DNA of 64,000 nucleotides from Apoderus coryli. Its lineage: Eukaryota; Arthropoda; Insecta; Coleoptera; Attelabidae. The notes beneath the pieces were generated by a model that saw only the letters and a program-made list of their open reading frames with translations, was not told where the DNA came from and ran no database searches. Below are positions 51,606 to 60,400 of this stretch, one piece after another (the stretch's first letter is position 1; each line of letters opens with the position of its first letter). The stretch is taken from contig CAJVRQ020000093.1 of assembly GCA_911728435.2 (NCBI GenBank), forward strand, positions 1-64,000. The letters run 5' to 3'. The translations under genes and the position numbers were made by a program.

Positions 51606-51624
51606 TGGTCCTTCGAGCCGGATT
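51606..51624 (+). promoter_or_regulatory. Primer binding site for tRNA-Tyr, 19 nt
   Basis: The sequence tggtccttcgagccggatt begins one base after the 5' LTR. Its reverse complement, aatccggctcgaaggacca, matches my recollection of the 3' end of animal tRNA-Tyr, including the terminal CCA and an acceptor strand that pairs with the ccttcga start of that tRNA. It would prime minus-strand DNA synthesis. The tRNA identity is from memory, not from a search. Confidence 0.85.
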
Positions 51625-51824
51625 GGATTCAGCTAGTGTTTTACTAAGGAAATTCATTAATTGAATCGAGAAAAATATATTTGTCAATCAGTAAATCGGC
51701 AATATTGTGCAGACTTCAGTGCGAAGAAACGGAAGACATATTATAAGGTAATTGCCACTACAATATGCTAATCGCCAGTCTGAATTAATAGTTATACCAT
51801 TTTTGATGCTCCATAATAGTAATT
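51625..51824 (+). other. Retrotransposon 5' untranslated leader with two short upstream frames
   Basis: No long frame lies between primer site and Gag-Pol. Two upstream ATGs exist. The one at 51765 opens a 7-codon frame. The one at 51806 opens an 11-codon frame ending in taa at 51839-51841, so it overlaps the Gag start in another frame. Such upstream starts could lower or time Gag-Pol translation. The packaging signal is expected here but cannot be identified by eye. Confidence 0.6.
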
Positions 51825-54800
51825 ATGACCGAATTGAATAATTTAAAAACTCAAAAGAGGAGTTTAAAATCGGCCTTAACTCGTTGTATAAATTATGTTG
51901 CTGCCATTGATGTAAATGCTGTAAATGAAAGCACGTATTATGATCTTCAGGAAAGACTGAAAAAGATTGAACCAGTCTTGGAAAGTTTTGAGAAGGTACA
52001 GTTGCAAATTAAATGTTTAGAAGCAAATGAAGAATCTGAAAATGAGGAGGACACTGAGTTTGAGCATTTTGAGAAAGTTTATTTTAAGTTAGTTAGTGAT
52101 ATTAAGGTTCTATGTAATTCATTCACTAAGAAGGTTGATTCTTTAGAATGTTCTAATAATTCCACTCATTCTGTTCCTTCCTCTAAGGTAAATAACGACG
52201 ATTTACCCCCAATTCAGATACCTACATTCAATGGTAATTATGAAAATTGGCTTGAATTCAAAGAGGCATTTTTAGATTTAGTAGATAGTAATGATTCCTT
52301 GTCGGATAGTCGTAAATACTATTATTTGCGTAACGCTTTAGTTGATGATGTTAAAGATAAATTAAAATCTATGAATAGACAAGGTAATAATTATAATTCT
52401 GCTTGGAACTTTTTGGTTGAAACTTACGAGAATAAAGGTTTACTGATTCATAATCATATTAAGGATATATTTCAATATCCTGAGTTAAAAAAAGAATCTC
52501 ATATTGAATTACGTAAACTTTACGATTCAATCACAAAAAATTTATATTCTTTGGAAAGCCTTGGTGAAAAAACAGATGCATGGGATCGTTTAATTATTTA
52601 TTTGCTAGCTACGAAATTTGATCATGTGACTCGCAGAGACTGGGAGTCATATCAATATAACTTAAAGGTTCCAAGTATGACTAATATGCGTGAATTTCTT
52701 AAAAGAAAGTGCGAGGTGCTACATAAATTAGAAGTTACGCAATTTGAAGCTAATGTATGTCAGCCATCGCATTCAAAGTCAGATAGGAAAAAACAGAGTA
52801 GTAGCAGCCTTGCATCCACAAGTAACAATAATACTCACCAAGGTAAATTAGAATGTTATTATTGTAAGAAGGTTCATGCTATTTATTATTGTGAGAACTT
52901 TCTTAAATTATCGATAGAAGCTCGCATAGAGGCTGTAAGGCAATTAAAATTATGTATTAATTGTTTACGACCAAATCATAATTTTATGAAATGTAAGGCT
53001 CGAAAATGTAGTAAGTGTCATCGAGCACATAATAATTTGCTACATTTAGAGAATTTTGGAACAAAAAATGTTAACTCAAATGCAGCCGAAAGGTCAGTGG
53101 CTTTACAACAGATTCCTGAAAACAAGGATTTAGGAAATGCTGGAGATAAAAATGTTAACATTTTGAATAACCATTCAACAGAGTGCACTGTTGCCAATGC
53201 TTGCGATATTTCACAGGTTTTATTATCTACTGCAATAATTAAGGTTAAAGGGAAAAATAAAATAATTAAATGTAGGGCATTACTGGATAGTGGTTCCCAG
53301 AGTAATTTTATTTCTGAAAAATTATTAAAAGAGTTGGATTTACCTACAATTAAAACGAACCATGTAATAAAAGGTGTAAGTCAGTCAATTACACATATCA
53401 ATTATAAAATTTCTTTAGATATAATGTCGTGCTACAACAGTTTTCAAAGTAGCAATAATTGTTTTATTTTGCCAAAAATAACAGAGAAATTGCCAACACT
53501 ATCATTTTCAAAAGATAAAATTGTAATTCCCAAGGATATAAGGTTGGCCGATCCTGATTTTAATGTTACCGGAGATATTGACATGCTGTTGGGCAGTGAT
53601 ATGTTCTGGTTAATATTAGGTAATGAACGTAAAGTTTTGGGCAAGGATTTACCAATTCTTTATAATTCTATTTTTGGATGGATTGTAGCTGGCAATATTG
53701 TGTTATATTCTGCAGCAAATAATAATTCAATGTATTGTGTGAATAGTTTATTAGTTAATTCTGAGTTTGATAGATTTAACAAGAGTTTAGTTAAATTTTG
53801 GGAATTAGAAGAAATACCCACGAATAAATTAATTATGTCTGATAGTGAAAAGTATTGTGAAAAATACTTTTTAGAAACAACTCAAAAAAACGCTGAAGGT
53901 AGGTTTCAGGTAAATATGCCTTTTAAAAGGTTATTAGCAAATTTAGGATATTCATTTGATATAGCCCTGAAACGATTCTATCAGTTAGAAAAGAGGTTGA
54001 ATAGGGATTCTAAGTTGAAATTAGAATATACTAAATTTATGACTGAATATGAACAATTAGGTCATATGACTAAACTCGATACGGCTAATGAAGGCGATGG
54101 ATATTTTATGCCTCATCATGCTATTATAAAAGAAGATAGTCTTACGACAAAATGTCGCTGCGTTTTTGATGCTAGTTCAAAAACAGATTCTGGATTGTCA
54201 CTTAATGACGTTCAGTTTGTAGGTCCCAGATTACAAGAAGATTTATTTTCAATTTTAACGCGTTTCAGAAAATACAATTATGTTATGACTGCAGATATTT
54301 CTAAAATGTATAGGCAAATCCTAATTAATGAAAATGAAAGGAAATATCAGAAAATTATTTGGCGTGATTCTGCTGAAAAACCATTAGAATATTTTCAGCT
54401 GAACACCGTTACTTATGGTACTTCCTCAGCTCCGTATTTGGCGGTACGTTGTTTATTCCAGATAGCTTTAGATAATGAAAAAATGTACCCAGATGTTAGT
54501 CAAATTATCAAGCGCGATTTTTATATGGATGATCTACTTACAGGAGCAGATACAAGCCGTGAGATTTTAAATAATCAACGCGTTTTGACTCAATTATTTA
54601 GCGATTCTGGTTTTGATTTAAGGAAATGGCTATGTAATGATAAAGATATATTATTCAGTTTTAACGTTGATAGAACTCTAGCGGCTAGTATTTTAGATCT
54701 TGGAATAAATGAACAAAATAAAACGCTAGGCATTTTTTGGGATTCTAATAATGATTTAATCAAATATAAATTTACGCTAGAAAATAGAGCCAGTACTAAA

Positions 54801-57095
54801 GTAACCAAACGCACGATTTTATCCACTATATGTCAATTATTTGATCCGTTAGGGTTACTAGGCCCTATAATTATTAGAGCGAAGTTAATTATTCAAGAAC
54901 TATGGAAACTTAAATACGACTGGGATGCTATTTTGTCTGATGAAATTGGTAATAGTTGGCAAGAATTTTACAATGAACTAGTTATAATAAATGATTTAAA
55001 TATTTCGCGGCAAGCAATATTTAATAAATATAGATCAGTAGAGATTCACGGATTTAGTGATGCATCTACTAAAGCATACGGTGCGTGTATTTATGTACGG
55101 TGTCTGCAACTTGATGGAAGTTATATCAGTCATTTAGTAAACGCGAAATCAAGAGTAGCACCTATAAAACAAATCAGTCTTCCTAGGTTGGAATTATGTG
55201 GAGCATTACTGTTGGCAAATTTAATGAATGCCACCATGAAATCATTAGATATTCAATTTAAAAATATCTATTACTGGTGCGATTCAACAATTGTATTGTG
55301 TTGGATCAGGAATTCGCCATCAAAATTCAAAACTTTTGTAGCAAATCGTATTAGCGAAATTCAAGAACTTAGTGGTAACAACAACTGGAATCATGTTAAA
55401 ACTAATGAAAATCCAGCTGATTTGTTATCACGTGGTGTATCGGTATTATTTTTAAAAACTTGTCACTTATGGTGGCATGGACCAGAGTGGTTTACAAAAA
55501 ATAATAGTTTATGGGATGTACAAGAATCAAATAATATGCTGTCTGAAATTCCTGAAACACGATCAGTGAATTTATCCATAATGCAGGATTCGAGTATCTT
55601 AGAAAGTTTAATAAATAAATTTTCATCCTATAGTAAAATTTTATACGTAGTTGCATATGTATTTCGTTTTATAAATAATTGTAAAAATAAAAGCCAGCAA
55701 ATCAGAGGCTCACTTTTACCTAGTGAAATTAGCAAAGCGGAAATTGCTTTAATTAAATACACCCAAATAAGATATTTCAATGATGATTACAGTAGGTTAA
55801 TAAATAGTAAGCAATTACATAAAAAAAGTAAAATTTTATCGTTAAATCCAATTTTAAAAGATGATGTTCTTCGTGTTGGAGGTAGATTAAAAAATGCAGC
55901 TGTCAAGTATGATAAAAAACATCCTCTTATTTTACCAAAGGGTTGCCTTCTTACAGATATTATTATAAGGAGTGAACATGTCCGGTTGTTACATTGTGGA
56001 GTACAAATGCTGTTATGCTCACTTAGAGAAAGGTATTGGATAATTTCAGGACGTAATTCCTGTAAGAAAATTGTAAATCAATGTGTTACTTGTTTTAAGG
56101 CTCATCCGAAAGGGAATCAGTATCTAATGGGTGACTTACCAGATATAAGAGTAAATAATTTTTCACCATTCTTGAATGTAGGTACCGATTTTGGCGGTCC
56201 TTTTTATTTAAAGGACAGAAAAACTAGAAATCCTAAAATAGTTAAATCTTATATATGTATTTTTGGTTGTATGAGCACCAAAGCTGTGCATCTTGAATTA
56301 GTTTCAGAGCTCACCACGGAAGCTTTTATGGCGGCACTGAATCGTTTTGTAAGTCGTCGGGGTAAACCTAAAATTATTTTCTCTGACAACGGTTCAAATT
56401 ATATTGGAGCCAAGAATGAGCTTTCTGCAGTGTCTGATTTTTTGAATAAACATTGTACTTTTATTGCAAATAAGTTAGTAAGTGATGATATTGAATGGAG
56501 ATTTACACCTGCAAATTCTCCAACATTTGGAGGCATATGGGAAGCAGGAATCAAAAGTTCGAAATATCATATCAAACGTGTGATTGGAGCCACTCCGTTG
56601 ACGTTTGAAGAACTTGCAACTGTACTAACTAGAGTTGAAGGCGTATTAAATTCACGTCCTCTTTGCCCGATTAGTGATGATCCAAATGATATGTCGGCAT
56701 TAACACCGGCACATTTTTTGATAGGAAGACAAGTAACGGCTCTTCCTGAAATGGATATAATAAATGTACCAGAAAATAGACTCAAATTATGGCAAAAACT
56801 ACAAGCACAAACGCAGCATTATTGGGCTAGGTGGTACAAGGAATATATAGGTGAACTTCAGTCTCGAGTAAAGTGGAAATTAAATTCACATAAGTTATTG
56901 AAAGTCGATACGTTGGTTCTTATCAAAGAAGACAATGCGCCTACAGCAAATTGGCCTCTAGGTCGAATTACTGAACTTCACCAAGGGACAGATGGTATTA
57001 CACGTGTAATTAGTGTTAGACTTGCAAGTGGAAATATTGTGAAACGAGCAGCTAATCGTGTGTGTATTCTACCATTACCAGAATGTGTAACTTAG
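51825..57095 (+). CDS. BEL/Pao Gag-Pol polyprotein, 1756 aa, intact
   Basis: A single-frame polyprotein that the element protease should cut into Gag, protease, reverse transcriptase/RNase H and integrase. N-terminal Gag (about 1-310) has a likely coiled-coil region (41-70) and the LPPIQIPTFNG/W block typical of BEL Gag (DUF1759-like, 127-149). Three zinc knuckles follow: C344-C347-H351-C356, C377-C380-H385-C390 and C395-C398-H402-H407. The aspartic protease motif is LLDSGS (D488), with DMLLGSDMFW at 586-595. Reverse transcriptase has ADISKMYRQI (D824) and YMDD (D902, D903). RNase H has D1079, E1123, D1153 and D1199. Integrase has a zinc site H1385-H1390-C1420-C1423 and core D1455, D1521, E1573. 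A DUF5641-like C-terminus (about 1655-1750) includes WPLGRI. An in-frame tga at 51804-51806 makes the ATG at 51825 the first possible start, with A at -3. No frameshift, internal stop or missing catalytic residue is seen. There is no env and no separate gag stop. Confidence 0.97.
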   Translation: MTELNNLKTQKRSLKSALTRCINYVAAIDVNAVNESTYYDLQERLKKIEPVLESFEKVQLQIKCLEANEESENEEDTEFEHFEKVYFKLVSDIKVLCNSFTKKVDSLECSNNSTHSVPSSKVNNDDLPPIQIPTFNGNYENWLEFKEAFLDLVDSNDSLSDSRKYYYLRNALVDDVKDKLKSMNRQGNNYNSAWNFLVETYENKGLLIHNHIKDIFQYPELKKESHIELRKLYDSITKNLYSLESLGEKTDAWDRLIIYLLATKFDHVTRRDWESYQYNLKVPSMTNMREFLKRKCEVLHKLEVTQFEANVCQPSHSKSDRKKQSSSSLASTSNNNTHQGKLECYYCKKVHAIYYCENFLKLSIEARIEAVRQLKLCINCLRPNHNFMKCKARKCSKCHRAHNNLLHLENFGTKNVNSNAAERSVALQQIPENKDLGNAGDKNVNILNNHSTECTVANACDISQVLLSTAIIKVKGKNKIIKCRALLDSGSQSNFISEKLLKELDLPTIKTNHVIKGVSQSITHINYKISLDIMSCYNSFQSSNNCFILPKITEKLPTLSFSKDKIVIPKDIRLADPDFNVTGDIDMLLGSDMFWLILGNERKVLGKDLPILYNSIFGWIVAGNIVLYSAANNNSMYCVNSLLVNSEFDRFNKSLVKFWELEEIPTNKLIMSDSEKYCEKYFLETTQKNAEGRFQVNMPFKRLLANLGYSFDIALKRFYQLEKRLNRDSKLKLEYTKFMTEYEQLGHMTKLDTANEGDGYFMPHHAIIKEDSLTTKCRCVFDASSKTDSGLSLNDVQFVGPRLQEDLFSILTRFRKYNYVMTADISKMYRQILINENERKYQKIIWRDSAEKPLEYFQLNTVTYGTSSAPYLAVRCLFQIALDNEKMYPDVSQIIKRDFYMDDLLTGADTSREILNNQRVLTQLFSDSGFDLRKWLCNDKDILFSFNVDRTLAASILDLGINEQNKTLGIFWDSNNDLIKYKFTLENRASTKVTKRTILSTICQLFDPLGLLGPIIIRAKLIIQELWKLKYDWDAILSDEIGNSWQEFYNELVIINDLNISRQAIFNKYRSVEIHGFSDASTKAYGACIYVRCLQLDGSYISHLVNAKSRVAPIKQISLPRLELCGALLLANLMNATMKSLDIQFKNIYYWCDSTIVLCWIRNSPSKFKTFVANRISEIQELSGNNNWNHVKTNENPADLLSRGVSVLFLKTCHLWWHGPEWFTKNNSLWDVQESNNMLSEIPETRSVNLSIMQDSSILESLINKFSSYSKILYVVAYVFRFINNCKNKSQQIRGSLLPSEISKAEIALIKYTQIRYFNDDYSRLINSKQLHKKSKILSLNPILKDDVLRVGGRLKNAAVKYDKKHPLILPKGCLLTDIIIRSEHVRLLHCGVQMLLCSLRERYWIISGRNSCKKIVNQCVTCFKAHPKGNQYLMGDLPDIRVNNFSPFLNVGTDFGGPFYLKDRKTRNPKIVKSYICIFGCMSTKAVHLELVSELTTEAFMAALNRFVSRRGKPKIIFSDNGSNYIGAKNELSAVSDFLNKHCTFIANKLVSDDIEWRFTPANSPTFGGIWEAGIKSSKYHIKRVIGATPLTFEELATVLTRVEGVLNSRPLCPISDDPNDMSALTPAHFLIGRQVTALPEMDIINVPENRLKLWQKLQAQTQHYWARWYKEYIGELQSRVKWKLNSHKLLKVDTLVLIKEDNAPTANWPLGRITELHQGTDGITRVISVRLASGNIVKRAANRVCILPLPECVT

Positions 57096-57232
57096 TAGTT
57101 TTCTAGTAATTAGCTATAGTTTTAAGGAATGGTAAAGGAATAATTGCAAGCCATAGTTTCAAGGTGTGAATGAAAGAGTTGTATTGCTTATTATAATTGT
57201 TTGATGTTTTTGAAGCATTTTCATCAATGCTT
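57096..57232 (+). other. Retrotransposon 3' untranslated stretch
   Basis: Short AT-rich segment between the Gag-Pol stop (tag, 57093-57095) and the purine-rich tract. It contains no frame of note and no trace of an envelope gene. Its end carries the left arm of a hairpin described separately. Confidence 0.8.
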
Positions 57233-57235
57233 CAA
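57210..57235. repeat. 9-bp stem hairpin just before the 3' LTR
   Basis: Arms ttgaagcat (57210-57218) and atgcttcaa (57227-57235) are exact reverse complements around an 8-base loop. The right arm overlaps the start of the purine-rich tract (caaggcggg). In the RNA this would place a stem next to the plus-strand primer site. Confidence 0.8.
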
Positions 57236-57246
57236 GGCGGGCTATA
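57233..57246 (+). promoter_or_regulatory. Polypurine-tract-like plus-strand primer site
   Basis: caaggcgggctata directly precedes the TGTT of the 3' LTR. It is purine-rich rather than purely purine (aaggcggg), a form I recall from other BEL/Pao elements. RNase H would leave this piece of RNA to prime plus-strand DNA. The exact primer ends are inferred from position. Confidence 0.65.
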
Positions 57247-57438
57247 TGTTAAAGATTAATTATCTCTTGGAATTATAACATTAATAGATATCTAATTTTC
57301 TAGTAGTCATGATTAATGTTTTGTCATGTTGTCAAAATAAGAAATGTAATGTCAGAATAATTTTGTAAAATGTCAATTATTGATGAATAAAAAGTTAATA
57401 AGAATTTATATTAATACAGTCCATTATTATCAAAAACA
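57247..57438 (+). repeat. 3' LTR, 192 bp
   Basis: Identical by eye to the 5' LTR at 51413-51604, from TGTTAAAG to AAAAACA. Its aataaa at 57386-57391 is the likely polyadenylation signal of the element RNA. Because both LTRs are copied from one template at insertion, zero differences over 192 bp imply little time since insertion, unless gene conversion has acted. Confidence 0.96.
57386..57391 (+). terminator. Candidate polyadenylation signal in 3' LTR (aataaa)
   Basis: Canonical hexamer 47 bp before the end of the 3' LTR, expected to direct 3' end formation of the retrotransposon RNA. The support is position plus hexamer only. Confidence 0.55.
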
Positions 57439-57443
57439 CTCAC
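57439..57443. repeat. Target-site duplication, right copy (ctcac)
   Basis: Direct repeat of 51408-51412 immediately after the 3' LTR. The satellite monomer resumes at once with ttagaatttaaaag. Confidence 0.97.
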
Positions 57444-60400
57444 TTAGAATTTAAAAGTAAATTTTATTAGTGAAAATATGTTAGATTAAGCGTAAATAAG
57501 CAACTTAGAACGAATTAGAGCGTTTTGTTACTAAAATTTAGTTGTTTAGTATTAAACGTTTCAAATGGCTCCCAAAAAGCTGTTTTCTCACTTAGAAATT
57601 AAAAGTAAATTTTATTAGTCAAAAGAAATTAGATTAAGCATAAAAAAGCAAATTAGAACGAATTAGAGCGTTTTGTTACTAAAATTTTGTTATTTAGAAT
57701 TAAACTTTTCAAATGGCTCCCAAAAAGCTGTTTTCTCATTTAGAATTTAAAAGTAAATTTTATTAGTGAAAATAAGTTAGATTAAGCGTAAATAAGCAAT
57801 TTAGAACGAATTAGAGCGTTTTGTTACTAAAATATTGTTATTTAGAATTAAACGTTTCAAATGGCTCCCAAAAACCTGTTTTCTCACTTAGAAATTAAAA
57901 GTAAATTTTATTAGTCTAAAGAAATTAGATTAAGCATAAAAAAGCAAATTAGAACGATTTAGCGCGTTTTGTTACTAAAATTTTGTTATTTAGAATTGAA
58001 CTTTTCAAATGGCTCCCAAAAAGCTGTTTTCTCACTTAGAATTTAAAAGTAAATTTTATTAGTGAAAATAAGTTAGATTAAGCGTAAATAAGCAATTTAC
58101 AACGAATTAGCGCGTTTTGTTACTAAAATTTTGTTATTTAGAATTAAACGTTCAAATGGCTCCCAAAAAGCTGTTTTCTCACTTAGAATTTAAAAGTAAA
58201 TTTTATTAGTGAAAATAAGTTAGATTAAGCGTAAATAAGCAATTTAGAACGAATTAGAGCGTTTTGTTACTAAAATTTTGTTATTTACAATTAAACTTTT
58301 CAAATGGCTCCCAAAAAGCTGTTTTCTCACTTAGAATGTAAAAGTAAATTTTATTAGTCAAAAGAAATTAGATTAAGCATAAAAAAGCAAATTTGAACGA
58401 TTTAGCGCGTTTTGTTACTAAAATTTTGTTATTTAGAATTAAACGTTCAAATGGCTGCCAAAAAGCTGTTGTCTCACTTAGAATTTAAAAGTAAATTTTA
58501 TTAGTGAAAATAAGTTAGATTAAGCGTAAATAAGCAATTTAGAACGAATTAGCGCGTTTTGTTACTAAAATTTTGTTATTTAGAATTAAACGTTCAAATG
58601 GCTCCCAAAAAGCTGTTTTCTCACTTAGAATTTAAAAGTAAACTTTATTAGTCAAAAGAAATTAGACTAAGCATAAATAAGCAAATTAGAACGAATTAGA
58701 GCGTTTTGTTACTAAAATTTTGTTATTTAGAATTAAACTTTTCAAATGGCTCCCAAGAAGCTGTTTTCTCACTTAGAAATTAAAAGTAAATTTTATTAGT
58801 CTAAAGAAATTAGATTAAGCATAAAAAAGCAAATTAGAACGAATTAGAGCGTTTTGTTACTAAAATTTTGTTATTTAGAATTAAACTTTTCAAATGGCTC
58901 CCAAAAAGCTGTTTTCTCACTTAGAAATTAAAAGTAAATTTTATTAGTCAAAATAAGTTAGATTATGCGTAAATAATCAATTTAGAACGATTTAGCGCGT
59001 TTTGTTACTAAATTTTTGTTATTTAGTATTAAACTTTTCAAATGGCTCCCAAAAAGCTGTTTTCTCACTTAGAAATTAAAAGTAAATTTGATTAGCCTAA
59101 AGAAATTAGATTAAGCATAAAAAAGCAAATTAGAACGATTTAGCGCGTTTTGTTACTAAAATTTTGTTATTTAGAATTAAGCTTTTCAAATGGCTCCCAA
59201 AAAGCTGTTTTCTCACTTAGAATTTAAAAGTAAATTTTATTAGTGAAAATAAGTTAGATTAAGCGTAAATAAGCAATTTAGAACGAATTAGAGCGTTTTG
59301 TTACTAAAATATTGTTATTTAGAATTAAACGTTTCAAATGGCTCCCAAAAACCTGTTTTCTCACTTAGAAATTAAAAGTAAATTTTATTAGTCTAAAGAA
59401 ATTAGATTAAGCATAAAAAAGCAAATTAGAACGATTTAGCGCGTTTTGTTACTAAAATTTTGTTATTTAGAATTGAACTTTTCAAATGGCTCCCAAAAAG
59501 CTGTTTTCTCACTTAGAATTTAAAAGTAAATTTTATTAGTGAAAATAAGTTAGATTAAGCGTAAATAAGCAATTTACAACGAATTAGCGCGTTTTGTTAC
59601 TAAAATTTTGTTATTTAGAATTAAACGTTCAAATGGCTCCCAAAAAGCTGTTTTCTCACTTAGAATTTAAAAGTAAATTTTATTAGTCAAAAGAAATTAG
59701 ATTAAGCATAAAAAAGCAAATTAGAACGAATTAGAGCGTTTTGTTACTAAAATTTTGATATTTAGAATTAAACTTTTCAAATGGCTCCCAAAAAGCTGTT
59801 TTCTCACTTAGAATTTAAATGTAAATTTTATTAGTGAAAATAAGTTAGATTAAGCGTAAATAAGCAATTTAGAACGAATTAGCGCGTTTTTTTACTAAAA
59901 TTTTGTTATTTAGAATTAAACTTTTCAAATGGCTCCCAAAAAGCTGTTTTCTCACTTAGAATTTAAAAGTGAATTTTATTAGTGAAAATAAGTTAGATTA
60001 AGCGTAAATAAGCAATTTAGAACGAATTAGCGCGTTTTGTTACTAAAATTTTGTTATTTAGAATTAAACTTTTCAAATGGCTCCCAAAAAGCTGTTTTCT
60101 CCCTTAGAATTTAAAAGTAAATTTTATTAGTGAAAATAAGTTAGATTATGCGTAAATAAGCAATTTAGAACGAATTAGCGCGTTTTGTTACTAAAATTTT
60201 GTTATTTAGAATTAAACGTTCAAATGGCTCCCAAAAAGCTGTTTTCTCATTTAGAATTTAAAAGTAAATTTTATTAGTGAAAATAAGTTAGATTAATCGT
60301 AAATAAGCATATTAGAACGAATTAGAGCGTTTTGTTACTAAAATATTGTTATTTAGAATTAAACGTTTCAAATGGCTCCCAAAAAGCTGTTTTCTCACTT

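Larger units (their letters stand above)
51413..57438 (+). mobile_element. Complete BEL/Pao LTR retrotransposon, 6026 bp
   Basis: The element runs LTR (192 bp), tRNA-Tyr primer site, about 220-bp leader, one Gag-Pol frame of 1756 codons, a short 3' untranslated stretch, a purine-rich tract and LTR (192 bp). It sits inside satellite DNA in the same orientation as the array and is flanked by a ctcac duplication. BEL/Pao assignment rests on the domain order protease, reverse transcriptase, RNase H, integrase in a single frame, the three-knuckle Gag, the YMDD reverse transcriptase box and a C-terminal DUF5641-like domain. No env frame exists. LTRs identical by eye, an intact frame and an intact duplication indicate a very recent insertion by an element that was fully functional when it moved. 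Confidence 0.97.

Noticed and set aside
53444..56785. Three minus-strand frames (66-78 codons) inside the Gag-Pol gene
   Set aside because: They are short shadows of the intact plus-strand polyprotein, with no recognisable domain.
57096..57246. Possible env or extra gene after Gag-Pol
   Set aside because: Only about 150 bp separates the stop from the 3' LTR and no frame is present.
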